64,000 nucleotides of DNA from Thermodesulforhabdaceae bacterium (GCA_037482015.1 JBBFKT010000001.1:716584-780583); one strand, 5' to 3'. Shown: positions 9,476 to 17,675, counted from the stretch's first letter. Program-made: numbers and translations. The notes: generated by a model not told the origin, from the sequence alone.

Positions 9476-10463
9476 AAAAGTTAAAGCGGTCGGACTTATT
9501 TCCGGTGGACTTGATAGCCTTATTGCAGCAAAGGTGCTTCAGGATCAGGGAATCGATGTTATAGGGGTTACCTTTTCAACTCCATTTTGGGATTGTAGCA
9601 AGGCTGTAAGGATTGGCGAGAAGGCTGGTATTCCTATGAAGGTTTTGGATATCAGTGAAGAACATTTTCGTGTTGTGAAGTCGCCAGTGTATGGCTATGG
9701 TGCAAACATGAATCCTTGCATTGATTGTCATGCGCTCATGATAAGAAAAGCCGGTGAAGTTATGATAAAAGAGGGAGCGGAATTCGTCTTTACTGGGGAA
9801 GTGCTGGGGCAACGCCCTATGAGCCAGCGACGGGATACATTAAAGGCAGTTGAAAAACTTTCGGGATATGAGGGAAAGATCCTTAGACCTCTAAGTGCAC
9901 GTCTTCTTCCTGCTACTGAGCCAGAAAGGTTGGGACTGGTTGATCGCTCAAGACTTCTTGCAATAAGTGGGCGAGGACGTAAAGAACAGCTAAGGCTTGC
10001 TGAGCATTACTCTATCAAGGAATACGACACCCCTGGTGGGGGTTGCTTGCTTACTAAAGAAGGTTATTCAAAAAAGCTTAAAACGTTGCTGCACCTTATT
10101 CCCAATGCAGGAGTTCGACATGCTGAATTGATCAAACACGGGAGATTTTTTGTGGTTGGGGGAAGGTATTGTTTTCTCGTAGGGCGTCATTCCAGCGACA
10201 ATTCAATTCTAAGCGCCTTGGCAGGATTGTCTGATGTATTGTTTTATTGTGAAGGGATTCCGGGTCCTGTAGGGCTTTTATTAAATGCCTGTAACGATAT
10301 TAGGGAGGATGTGATTGAAGAGTCCGCATCGATTATTGCTTCCCTAAGTGATGCTGATAAAGGTTCCAGTATAATAATTTTGCTTAAGTGTGGAAATAAA
10401 GTGAGAAAAACAGAAGTGACTGTAGTTAGTCGAAATCAATTTAATGATAGATTTATAAAATAG
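9459..10463 (+). CDS. ThiI/MnmA-like PP-loop sulfurtransferase
   Basis: A 334-residue protein with an N-terminal PP-loop (SGGLDS, residues 15-20) and a layout like tRNA thiolation enzymes: NPCIDCHALM in the middle and TPGGGCLLT later, the latter a probable thiol relay site. The last ~100 residues form an extra domain I do not recognise. Proteins of this type are often annotated as thiamine biosynthesis ThiI-related or thiouridylase-like. There is no THUMP domain, so it is not classical ThiI. It overlaps the LarE-like gene by 17 bases, implying one transcript with DUF39. It could thiolate tRNA or pass sulfur within the homocysteine route; the sequence does not decide. Confidence 0.75.
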   Translation: MSQGIKKVKAVGLISGGLDSLIAAKVLQDQGIDVIGVTFSTPFWDCSKAVRIGEKAGIPMKVLDISEEHFRVVKSPVYGYGANMNPCIDCHALMIRKAGEVMIKEGAEFVFTGEVLGQRPMSQRRDTLKAVEKLSGYEGKILRPLSARLLPATEPERLGLVDRSRLLAISGRGRKEQLRLAEHYSIKEYDTPGGGCLLTKEGYSKKLKTLLHLIPNAGVRHAELIKHGRFFVVGGRYCFLVGRHSSDNSILSALAGLSDVLFYCEGIPGPVGLLLNACNDIREDVIEESASIIASLSDADKGSSIIILLKCGNKVRKTEVTVVSRNQFNDRFIK

Positions 10464-10518
10464 CAATAATTTCCCATAGTTTCCCGAAAAAAGGAATTTT
10501 AAAAAGATTAACTTCTTT

Positions 10519-10547
10519 TTGACTTTTATATTTTTTATGTTTAGTAT
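10519..10547 (+). promoter_or_regulatory. Sigma-70 promoter for the zinc-ribbon gene pair
   Basis: TTGACT (10519-10524), 17-base spacer, TAGTAT (10542-10547), in an AT-rich gap. The start would lie near 10554, about 44 bases before the ATG at 10598. Confidence 0.55.
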
Positions 10548-10597
10548 TTTTGAAGTTTAAGGAAATGTGGGTCGAATTTTTTGAAAAGGAGGTTTCC

Positions 10598-10774
10598 ATG
10601 GAAGTTCGTAAAGAAGTCTGCCACTGTGAAAACTGTGGGAATGAGGCAGAAATGATCATAACATGTTCTTATGTTGAAGTCCCGGAGCGACCACAGGATA
10701 AGTTAAAGAAAGAACATAGACAATGCTCCATTTGTGGTAGCGAAGCCGACATCATTATTGAGGAAAGTGAGTGA
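10598..10774 (+). CDS. Small zinc-ribbon-like protein
   Basis: A 58-residue protein with two Cys pairs, CHCENCG near the start and CSICG near the end, which could together bind one zinc. AAAAGGAGG at 10585-10593 fixes the ATG at 10598; a longer frame from TTG at 10550 would include the promoter and has no binding site. The family is not recognised. Its stop overlaps the next start as GTGA, so the two Cys-rich proteins are probably made together. Role unknown; similar small ribbons often act as adaptors or regulators. Confidence 0.7.
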   Translation: MEVRKEVCHCENCGNEAEMIITCSYVEVPERPQDKLKKEHRQCSICGSEADIIIEESE

Positions 10775-11166
10775 AAACGACAGTGCTATTTAAATCACCA
10801 AGGGGGACCGGATTTTCTATGGGATTGAACGCTTATCATGTGATTATATGTCCTTTTTGCAATGCTTCTCTTTCTTTGTCTTTCGATTTTGATTCTATTC
10901 ACCGCTGTGAATGTGGTGCCTGCTATAAAGTTTGTTCTCAACGAATGCTGGAGAAAAGTGTTCAAGATATCGCCTGGGAGTTATGGAGTGAAGAAGAACT
11001 GGATTTTGTTCAGAGAGTTCCAATAGATGTTTGCAACGTTGTTGTAGAGAAAGAGTTCGATATTTTTCTTAGCCTAAAACAGTTAAGTGATAATGCGGGA
11101 AGTAGATTTTGTAAGTATGACGGGACCGAGCGACTTAGTTTGGTTTGGGTAAAAAGGGTGGTTTAA
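10771..11166 (+). CDS. Small Cys-rich zinc-ribbon protein
   Basis: A 131-residue protein starting at a GTG that overlaps the previous stop. The N-terminal half has CPFCNASLSLSF followed by HRCECGACYKVC, a plausible zinc ribbon; the C-terminal half (ELDFVQRVPIDVCNVVVEKE) has no recognised motif. It is co-transcribed with the 58-residue zinc-ribbon protein. No function can be assigned. Confidence 0.6.
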   Translation: MKTTVLFKSPRGTGFSMGLNAYHVIICPFCNASLSLSFDFDSIHRCECGACYKVCSQRMLEKSVQDIAWELWSEEELDFVQRVPIDVCNVVVEKEFDIFLSLKQLSDNAGSRFCKYDGTERLSLVWVKRVV

Positions 11167-11174
11167 TGTGGTTA

Positions 11175-11219
11175 TCCTGTAACTTCTTTCCATTTTTGTA
11201 ATTGGTGGGAGTTACAGGA
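11175..11219. other. 10-bp inverted repeat before the vWA-OmpA gene
   Basis: TCCTGTAACT (11175-11184) and AGTTACAGGA (11210-11219) are exact complements, separated by 25 bases. No T-run follows, so it is a weak terminator; it could be an operator or leader structure for the gene at 11258. Confidence 0.4.
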
Positions 11220-11257
11220 AGTTAGATGTGTGAACCTTTTAAAGAGAGGAGTAGACC

Positions 11258-12280
11258 ATGGTGAGATTTTTAAATAGACTAATTTTGAGTTTAGTCGTGG
11301 TTATTTTTGCTCTGGTAGGATTATTTGCTGGGTTTTCGGAAGCAAAGCTAGTCCCAAAGATTGACAGTTTCGTATTATTTGTAGATCAGTCCGGTTCAAT
11401 GTATATGAGACACAAAAACATAGAAGAACTCAAAATTAGACTTGCAAAGATGGTTCTTGCTGATATGAATAGAATTATTCCTGAACTTGGGTATCAAGGA
11501 GCAGTTGAACTCTTTGCGCCTCTTCAGGAACTTCTAGCTCCAACAGTTTACAAAAGGGTGACCTTTGGAAACGCTATCGCCAAGATAAGAGAAGATCTTG
11601 AAATCCACGGGAGAATGACGCCCATGGGCCCTGGAATTAAAGGAATAGACCCTCTTCTTTCAAGGATGCAGGGAAGAAAGGCTGTTATAATCTTTTCTGA
11701 TGGAGAAGCAAATCTTGGATCTGATCCTGTAGGAGAAGCAAAGGCTCTTGTTAATAAATATCCGGGATTATGCTTCCATGTTGTCTCCTTTGCAGATTCT
11801 CCTAAGGGGAAGAAGATCTTGGAAGATATAAACAAACTTGGTAAGTGTGTTATGGCTGATGGCGGTGTCCTAGTTTATAACGGACCTGTACTGGAACAGT
11901 TCGTTAAGGATGTTTTCTATGAGGAAGTGCCCGATAAGGAAGAAGTGATTGTCCTTCGAGGCATCCATTTTGACTTTGATAAATACAATATAAAGTCGGA
12001 ATGGGTTCCCGTGCTGGATGAGGCTGTAGGAATTCTAAGTAAGCATCCTGAAATCAAAGTGGTCATCGAAGGACATACGGACTCTATAGGAACCGTTCAA
12101 TACAATCAGAAGCTTTCCGAAAGACGAGCCAAGTCTGTTTATGATTACTTCATCAGTAAAGGCATCAAAGCCGACAGGATGAAAATGGTTGGTTATGGTG
12201 AACTTCGACCAAAAGCCAGTAATAAGACTGCAGAAGGCCGAGCTATCAACCGTAGAGTTGAATTGAAAGTTGAAAAATAA
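11258..12280 (+). CDS. Secreted vWA-OmpA fusion protein
   Basis: 340 residues. An N-terminal signal peptide (residues 1-29) precedes a von Willebrand A domain with the MIDAS motif DQSGS (43-47) and FSDGEANLGSDP later. A C-terminal OmpA/Pal-type peptidoglycan-binding domain from about residue 225 includes IHFDFDKYNIK and KVVIEGHTDSIGT, with KLSERRAKSVYDYF after it. The protein should sit in the periplasm, tethered to peptidoglycan, and present a metal-dependent adhesion domain. The start follows AGAGGAG. A strong hairpin just after the stop ends the transcript. Partner proteins are unknown; two other exported proteins follow. Confidence 0.88.
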   Translation: MVRFLNRLILSLVVVIFALVGLFAGFSEAKLVPKIDSFVLFVDQSGSMYMRHKNIEELKIRLAKMVLADMNRIIPELGYQGAVELFAPLQELLAPTVYKRVTFGNAIAKIREDLEIHGRMTPMGPGIKGIDPLLSRMQGRKAVIIFSDGEANLGSDPVGEAKALVNKYPGLCFHVVSFADSPKGKKILEDINKLGKCVMADGGVLVYNGPVLEQFVKDVFYEEVPDKEEVIVLRGIHFDFDKYNIKSEWVPVLDEAVGILSKHPEIKVVIEGHTDSIGTVQYNQKLSERRAKSVYDYFISKGIKADRMKMVGYGELRPKASNKTAEGRAINRRVELKVEK

Positions 12281-12301
12281 ACTGATCCTTTAAATAATCT
12301 A

Positions 12302-12350
12302 AAGCCAGAATCATGGAGAAGGTCGCATTCCATGGTTCTGGCTTCTTATT
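12302..12350 (+). terminator. Intrinsic terminator after the vWA-OmpA gene
   Basis: A 15-bp stem: 12302-12316 (AAGCCAGAATCATGG) pairs with 12330-12344 with one G-T pair, and CTTATT follows. The T-tract is poor but the stem is long. It also rules out an apparent start at 12313 for the following gene, which would begin inside the stem. Confidence 0.6.
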
Positions 12351-12366
12351 AAAGAGAGTGTCGCAA

Positions 12367-12795
12367 ATGAGATTCAAAACTTCAGTTACGTTTTTGATTT
12401 GTCTTGCCTTTGTTGTGTTATTGTCCAGATATTCATACGCAGAGGATGATTTGGTTATAAAAACGGGATTTGATACTTTTTCCGATCAATGGTTACAACT
12501 TTTTGCCGAGAAGGGATGTTCCAGCCGAAAAACACCGTGTATTATGCAGGATCAGACCAAACCCGGAGTTGTGATTGCTCAATATCAGGAGTTTATAAAA
12601 GTTGTTAATAAGGAAGTTAAATCTACAGGGAATCCAGTAACCCCTTATGTCGGCATTCTTAAATACGAAGTTTTTATTTATGAATCTGAAGGTTCTTCGG
12701 CAGACGAAGCCAAAAAAGGCCCTTTTTATAAAACCAAACAGGTTACTATGACCGAAATATTCCGGTATTCCAAGGGCAAGTGGGTCAGTGACTAA
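12367..12795 (+). CDS. Exported hypothetical protein
   Basis: 142 residues from the ATG at 12367 (AGAGAG upstream). It begins with a signal peptide, MRFKTSVTFLICLAFVVLLS, cleaved near SYAEDD. The mature part is about 115 residues with two Cys close together (KGCSSRKTPCIM), probably a disulfide. A longer frame from 12313 is rejected because it starts inside the terminator hairpin. No family recognised. It is followed after 9 bases by another exported protein, probably co-transcribed. Confidence 0.65.
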   Translation: MRFKTSVTFLICLAFVVLLSRYSYAEDDLVIKTGFDTFSDQWLQLFAEKGCSSRKTPCIMQDQTKPGVVIAQYQEFIKVVNKEVKSTGNPVTPYVGILKYEVFIYESEGSSADEAKKGPFYKTKQVTMTEIFRYSKGKWVSD

Positions 12796-12804
12796 GCAGG
12801 GAAA

Positions 12805-13260
12805 ATGACCTTTTTGCTGAGATTTGGATCATCGTTTTTTATATTATTCATATGTCTTTTGATAGGAATTGGTATCTCTTCTGGAAATCAAATATCCTGT
12901 GCCGAGAAGGAAGGTATAAAAATTTGTGCATCTTTCCACGGCTCTTCGCCTATTTCTGCTCTTGTTCCCGGTGAAAATGTTGCTGTAAGAATGGATATTT
13001 TCTATGTTCATATAGAGAACAACTCTTCTGATATTTTGTCTATTGCTTCCGGTGATTTCTCCTGTGTAAATGTAGCAGGAGATGCTGTTGTTGTTGACGA
13101 GCCTCTCTCTGAGAAAATCAAATGGTCTAGAAAGCTTGTTAAAACCTCTTTAAGCCCGGGGCAGACAACAGAAGGATATATATTCTGTCCTGGAACTAGA
13201 TATCCCGTTCGAGTCTTAACCTACCATGGGAAGGTCATACTTGGAGTTCATCTGTTCTAA
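12805..13260 (+). CDS. Exported hypothetical protein, beta-sandwich-like
   Basis: 151 residues. The N-terminal hydrophobic segment (FFILFICLLIGIGIS) ends near a Cys-Ala that could be a signal peptidase site. The rest has alternating hydrophobic strands (VRMDIFYVHIENNSSDIL, TTEGYIFCP) like DUF4352-type immunoglobulin-fold domains; this is a resemblance only. It lies 9 bases after another exported protein. Function unknown. Confidence 0.6.
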   Translation: MTFLLRFGSSFFILFICLLIGIGISSGNQISCAEKEGIKICASFHGSSPISALVPGENVAVRMDIFYVHIENNSSDILSIASGDFSCVNVAGDAVVVDEPLSEKIKWSRKLVKTSLSPGQTTEGYIFCPGTRYPVRVLTYHGKVILGVHLF

Positions 13261-13352
13261 TTTTTAACTTATTGGCATAAACATGCATTAATTATGTCTT
13301 AAAAGCTTACATCTCGGGGTTATTTTCCAGGTATTTTCAAAGATTCTCTACC

Positions 13353-13380
13353 TTGACAGTTGTTATAGAGTGTTTAAATT
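13353..13380 (+). promoter_or_regulatory. Probable promoter of the Hsp20 gene
   Basis: A perfect TTGACA (13353-13358) is followed after 16 bases by TAAATT (13375-13380), about 55 bases before the ATG. The -35 is preceded by CC (CCTTGACA), which also resembles a heat-shock -35, but no clear CCCCAT-type -10 is seen. No CIRCE element is visible. Confidence 0.45.
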
Positions 13381-13435
13381 CACAATTGGAAAAGGTCTAA
13401 TTAAAACAGAAACTTAGAAGAAGGAGGTGACCATT

Positions 13436-13885
13436 ATGGCAAGAATAGTTCCAAGACCAAGTCGGCTTCCCGATATTATGAGAATGAGTTTTTGGGATGC
13501 AATTGACAGATGGTTTGAGGATTTGAAACTTCCTGAGTTTTTCGAAAAAGAACATTTTATAGTGCCGGCTTTCGATGTGTCTGAGACTGAAGAGCATATT
13601 ATAGTTAAGGCTGATTTGCCTGGAGTGGATGTTAAAGATCTGGACATTTCTATAGTTGGTAATGTGCTTACCGTAAAGGGTGAGAAGAAACAGGAGAAAG
13701 AAGAAAAGAATGAATCCTATCATCGGATTGAAAGAAGCTACGGTAGTTTCAGCAGATCGATTACTTTGCCTGCTGAAGTAAATCCTGAGGCCGTAGAAGC
13801 AGTTTACAGGGATGGAGTGCTGAAGCTTACCATCCCTAAAGCTGAAAAGTCTAAACCCAAGAAAATCGAAATCAAAACCGCTTAA
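13436..13885 (+). CDS. Small heat shock protein, Hsp20 family
   Basis: 149 residues. The alpha-crystallin domain spans about residues 40-140 (VPAFDVSETEEHIIVKADLP, then GNVLTVKGEKKQE). The conserved C-terminal part of the domain is VYRDGVLKLTIPKAE. It is an ATP-independent holdase chaperone forming cytoplasmic oligomers. AAGGAGG at 13421-13427 selects the ATG at 13436 over an overlapping GTG. It is a single-gene unit between its own promoter and terminator, so it probably responds to heat or redox stress independently of its neighbours. Confidence 0.93.
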   Translation: MARIVPRPSRLPDIMRMSFWDAIDRWFEDLKLPEFFEKEHFIVPAFDVSETEEHIIVKADLPGVDVKDLDISIVGNVLTVKGEKKQEKEEKNESYHRIERSYGSFSRSITLPAEVNPEAVEAVYRDGVLKLTIPKAEKSKPKKIEIKTA

Positions 13886-13912
13886 GATAGACTCTGATTC
13901 TATAAGGAACAG

Positions 13913-13943
13913 AAGGGTAGGGATTTACTCCCTACCTTTTTTA
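13913..13943 (+). terminator. Intrinsic terminator after hsp20
   Basis: GGTAGGG (13916-13922) pairs with CCCTACC (13930-13936) across ATTTACT, followed by TTTTTTATT. Confidence 0.85.
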
Positions 13944-14037
13944 TTCTTTCTTTTGATTGAGTAAGGTTGTAAACTTTCAATGTTCAAAAGGATCTGTAGT
14001 TTAGGATTATTCAAGTGACTAAAGGAAGAGAGGAAGG

Positions 14038-14829
14038 ATGATACCTTACCCGCAAATCAATCCTGAAATCTTAAGAATTGGTCCCTTTTCCATCCGTTGG
14101 TATGGACTGATGTATCTTCTGGGATTTCTTGCTGCTTATTTGCTTATTCCACGTCAGGAAAGAGCTCTAAAACTGGGACTCAAGGGAGAAACTCTGCAGG
14201 ATCTAATTTTCTGGCTTGCTCTTGGTGTTATAGTTGGTGGAAGGCTTGGCTATGTGTTGTTTTATCAGTATGGCGATCTAGGATTTTACCTAAAAAATCC
14301 CCTGGAAATTATAGCTATATGGCATGGAGGTATGTCTTTCCATGGCGGCTTTATAGGGTCCGTCCTGGCAGGATGCTGGTTTTCCCGAAGAAGAGGGATT
14401 TCTTTCCTTGAGCTTTCAGATTCAGTTGTGCCGGTAGTGCCCATAGGATTAGGACTCGGAAGAATTGGCAACTTCATAAACGGCGAACTTTTCGGTCGAC
14501 CAACGAATGTCCCTTGGGCTATGATTTTCCCTTACGGAGGTTCTGTACCACGCCATCCGTCACAGCTTTATGAAGCTTTTGGGGAAGGTCTTGTGCTCTT
14601 TACTTTTCTCTGGATTTTGCAGAAAAGGAATCCTAAGCCTGGTGTAGTTACAGCATCTTTTATTGCTGGATACGGCATTATCAGGTTTATCTTAGAATTT
14701 TTTAGGGAGCCGGACCCGCAAATAGGATTTGTCCTAGGGGTTTTTACAATGGGGCAAATACTTTGTGCTGCCATGATTATTGTGGGCTGTGGACTGTTGG
14801 TATATTTTTCAAAATCCTACCGACAATAA
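14038..14829 (+). CDS. lgt: Prolipoprotein diacylglyceryl transferase
   Basis: 263-residue polytopic inner-membrane enzyme that moves diacylglycerol from phosphatidylglycerol to the lipobox Cys of prolipoproteins, the first step of lipoprotein maturation. Signature segments are FSIRWYGLMYLLGF near the start, the central GRIGNFINGELFGRPT and RHPSQLYEAFGEG. About seven hydrophobic segments are visible and the length is typical. The binding site is in GAAGAGAGGAAGG. The next gene starts 12 bases downstream, probably on the same transcript, although no functional tie is evident. Confidence 0.95.
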   Translation: MIPYPQINPEILRIGPFSIRWYGLMYLLGFLAAYLLIPRQERALKLGLKGETLQDLIFWLALGVIVGGRLGYVLFYQYGDLGFYLKNPLEIIAIWHGGMSFHGGFIGSVLAGCWFSRRRGISFLELSDSVVPVVPIGLGLGRIGNFINGELFGRPTNVPWAMIFPYGGSVPRHPSQLYEAFGEGLVLFTFLWILQKRNPKPGVVTASFIAGYGIIRFILEFFREPDPQIGFVLGVFTMGQILCAAMIIVGCGLLVYFSKSYRQ

Positions 14830-14841
14830 AGGGGAAATTTT

Positions 14842-16752
14842 ATGGGAAACAACAGTTCTGCTGTTCCTCTTTATTCACCTAATTGGCCTTCTCTTTATCA
14901 ATCCAAGATTAAAACTGCAGAGAAGGCTTTGAAGGTCGTTAAAAGGGGAAATAGAGTCTTTATAGGTTCTGCCTGTGGTGAGCCTCAGCATCTTGTGGAT
15001 AAACTTGTGGAGTGCATCGCTCTTCTTGCTGATGTGGAAATTCTTCATATTCTGAGCCTTGGAAAAAGCCGTTATACTGATGCATGTTTTCAAGAAAAAT
15101 GCAGGCTTAAGTCCTTCTTCGTAGCAGCATCTACTCGAGAAGCAGTTGCAGAAGGGCGAGCCGATTACACGCCTGTTAATTTGGTTGATGTTCCAACACT
15201 TTTTAAGGAAGGACTTCTACCTATAGATGTTGCCCTCATACAGGTTTCACCTCCTGACGAGCACGGCTTTTGTAGCTATGGGGTTGCTGTCGATATAGTA
15301 AAGGCGGCAACAGAAAGTGCAAAATACGTTATTGCTCAAGTTAATCCTCGGATGCCTCGCACTTTGGGAGACTCTTTTATACACATAAGCCAGATCGATG
15401 CGATTGTGGAATATGAAGAGCCTCTTCTCGAACTCCAGCCTCCTCAAATTAACGAAGTGGCTAGAGCAGTCGGAAACTATGTGGCTGAACTGGTAGAAGA
15501 TGGAGCTACTATACGAGTGGGAGTAGGTAGCCTTTCTAATGCAAGCCTTTATGCATTAAAAGGTAAAAAAGATCTGGGTGTCCATACCGATATGCTAACA
15601 GATGCCCATCTTTCGCTTATTGAATCTGGCGCTATTACAAACGCTAAAAAAACCCTTCATCCGGGGAAAATTATAGCTAGTTTCTGTATTGGAACAGAAA
15701 AACTCTTCCGGTTCGTCCATAACAATCCTCTGGTGGAACTCCACCCTGTAGAATACACAAATGATTATAAGATAATCGCTAAGAACGCTAAAATGACAAG
15801 TATTTACTCGGCTCTGAGTATAGATCTTTCAGGTCAGGTCTGTGCAGATTCGGTAGGATACGAAATTTATAGCGGTGTTGGGGGAGCCGTTGATTTTCTT
15901 AGAGGAACTCGCCGCGCTCCCGGTGGCAAAAACATTGTAGTGCTTCCATCTTTTGATTATCAGGCTGGAAGTTCTCGTATTGTGGCTTCGCTTAAAGAAG
16001 GAAGTGGGGTTGTTATGACCCGTGGGGGGGTTGAGTATGTGGTTACGGAGTTCGGCATCGCATGTCTAACCGGTAAAAGCTTGAGAGAACGGGCTCTGGA
16101 GCTTATCAGTATCGCTCACCCTGATGTCCGGGAAGATCTCATGCGAGAAGCTTACAGGCTTAATTACCTCAGGCGAGAAATCTTCCCCACCGCTATGCCT
16201 CTCTACCCCGATGAAGTTGAAATCAGACAGGAGTTTGAAGATGGGCTCTGGCTTACCTTTAGAATCATTAGACCCTCAGACGAAATCATCGTTCGGAATT
16301 TCCTGTCTTCGCTTCCCAGAGTAGAACCTTATGTGCGATTTCTGTCGCTTATGAAGGTTTATCCTAAATACAATGTTCAAGAAATTCTTTCCATCGATTA
16401 TCGTCAAAAGATGGTTATCCTTGCCACGGAAGGTTCTAAAGGCAAAGAGAAAGTTGTGGGCATGGGAGGATACGTCCTCGATGAAGAATCCATGGTGGCT
16501 GAAGTTGATTTCGCAGTTCATCCGGATTACGGGCGCCGCGGTATTGGTAGCTTTCTTCTACAACGGCTTGCCGAACTGGCAAGAAAAAGAGGGGTTAAGG
16601 CCTTTGTGGCTTACGTTAACAGGGGACAGGAAGGGGTTTTTGGAGTCTTTTCCGTGCTTGGGTATGTGTTACATGTTACGGCAACAAATGGAATTTATGA
16701 AATTAAGTTAAATTTGAACCAACCAACAGTTATATGTGTGCTAGATCGATGA
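14842..16752 (+). CDS. Acetyl-CoA hydrolase/CoA-transferase fused to a GNAT domain
   Basis: 636 residues. Residues ~20-440 are a class I CoA-transferase of the acetyl-CoA hydrolase/4-hydroxybutyrate CoA-transferase type (QVSPPDEHGFCSYGVAVDIV, GVGGAVDFLRGTRR). Residues ~480-625 are a GNAT acetyltransferase (VDFAVHPDYGRRGIGSFLLQ). This fusion recurs in Desulfobacterota. The usual catalytic Glu motif of 4-hydroxybutyrate CoA-transferase (HSEM, Glu238 in the Clostridium aminobutyricum enzyme) is HTDM here, with Asp250 in place of Glu. The flanking glycine loop also differs (GVGSLSNA against GIGAIPDA). It may therefore have altered or lost CoA-transfer chemistry. Substrate unknown. Confidence 0.88.
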   Translation: MGNNSSAVPLYSPNWPSLYQSKIKTAEKALKVVKRGNRVFIGSACGEPQHLVDKLVECIALLADVEILHILSLGKSRYTDACFQEKCRLKSFFVAASTREAVAEGRADYTPVNLVDVPTLFKEGLLPIDVALIQVSPPDEHGFCSYGVAVDIVKAATESAKYVIAQVNPRMPRTLGDSFIHISQIDAIVEYEEPLLELQPPQINEVARAVGNYVAELVEDGATIRVGVGSLSNASLYALKGKKDLGVHTDMLTDAHLSLIESGAITNAKKTLHPGKIIASFCIGTEKLFRFVHNNPLVELHPVEYTNDYKIIAKNAKMTSIYSALSIDLSGQVCADSVGYEIYSGVGGAVDFLRGTRRAPGGKNIVVLPSFDYQAGSSRIVASLKEGSGVVMTRGGVEYVVTEFGIACLTGKSLRERALELISIAHPDVREDLMREAYRLNYLRREIFPTAMPLYPDEVEIRQEFEDGLWLTFRIIRPSDEIIVRNFLSSLPRVEPYVRFLSLMKVYPKYNVQEILSIDYRQKMVILATEGSKGKEKVVGMGGYVLDEESMVAEVDFAVHPDYGRRGIGSFLLQRLAELARKRGVKAFVAYVNRGQEGVFGVFSVLGYVLHVTATNGIYEIKLNLNQPTVICVLDR

Positions 16753-17675
16753 GTTTTTCTGAAGTTGAGAGAAATCTTGTTGGGCGCATCGAACAACTTG
16801 AAAACCAAGTTGCTATGCTGACCGAGTTGATAAAGGGATGGGCGGAAGTTTCTTTCCCTGCCGGATTTGTTCATCCCGTTGAACTGGTTATGCGTCAAAG
16901 AGGGCTTCAGATAGTGTCCTTTAATCCTTTTGCTGAGGTAATCCTTCCAATCCCTAATGATCCGTCAATACATCTTCTTTATTACAAAAACCTTGGCAGG
17001 TATTCCTTTAGACTTTTCTTGAAAGATCTCATCCATAAAGTAGCTGGCCATGACTGGAGAACTATAAGTCGCTACTGTTCTCCCAGGGTGGCAAAAAGTT
17101 TCATTCGGTTTATCCATCAGGCTGGACTTGTGGAGATTGGTGAAGATTCTTACTCCTACCGCTATGTAGGGCCTTCTGTAAGAAGCTTCGGTGCTACTCT
17201 GGAATGGTATGTAGCTGAAATTATGCGAAGGGAATTCCTTGCACCAACCCTTTTTGGAGTGAAATTTTCTGAAACTCCCCATGGAGGCGATTACGATGTG
17301 CTTTCAATTCTTCAAGGACGCCTTGTTTATCTTGAGGTAAAATCCAGTCCTCCGCGGGGGGTCGAAAAGCCATCCGTTGAAGCTTTCTTGAGAAGGCTTG
17401 AAGATCTTTCACCGGACCTGGCAATATTTCTTGTGGATACTGAACTTAGAATGAGCGATAAGATCGTGGTGCTGTTTCAGGAAGCTACCGGTAGAGAAGT
17501 TAAGCGAATGGTAAAAGAACTGTTTTTGATGGATGGGAATGTCTATATTATCAACACCAAAAAAAGCATAAGCGCAAATCTTAGACGATGTTTTCAACAC
17601 TTTTTTAAGACCTTAGGAGGGGTGAATGAAACTCACAGAGCATCTCTTTTATTATCCCTGGGAAAGTCTCACTGA
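16734..17675 (+). CDS. Hypothetical protein with PD-(D/E)XK nuclease-like core
   Basis: 313 residues. The N-terminus has a short coiled-coil-like segment (VERNLVGRIEQLENQVAML). The middle resembles a winged-helix region (WRTISRYCSPRVAKSFIRFI). The C-terminal half carries a restriction-nuclease-like motif, GGDYDVLSILQGRLVYLEVK, with D...ExK spacing that fits the PD-(D/E)XK fold. It overlaps the upstream gene by 19 bases and the downstream metallo-hydrolase by 50. Starts at 16734 and 16749 are both possible and neither has a good binding site. Nuclease activity is an inference from one motif. Confidence 0.6.
   Translation: MCARSMSFSEVERNLVGRIEQLENQVAMLTELIKGWAEVSFPAGFVHPVELVMRQRGLQIVSFNPFAEVILPIPNDPSIHLLYYKNLGRYSFRLFLKDLIHKVAGHDWRTISRYCSPRVAKSFIRFIHQAGLVEIGEDSYSYRYVGPSVRSFGATLEWYVAEIMRREFLAPTLFGVKFSETPHGGDYDVLSILQGRLVYLEVKSSPPRGVEKPSVEAFLRRLEDLSPDLAIFLVDTELRMSDKIVVLFQEATGREVKRMVKELFLMDGNVYIINTKKSISANLRRCFQHFFKTLGGVNETHRASLLLSLGKSH

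Noticed and set aside
12313-12366. Earlier start for the exported protein at 12367
   Set aside because: It lies inside the terminator hairpin and would add residues before a normal signal peptide.
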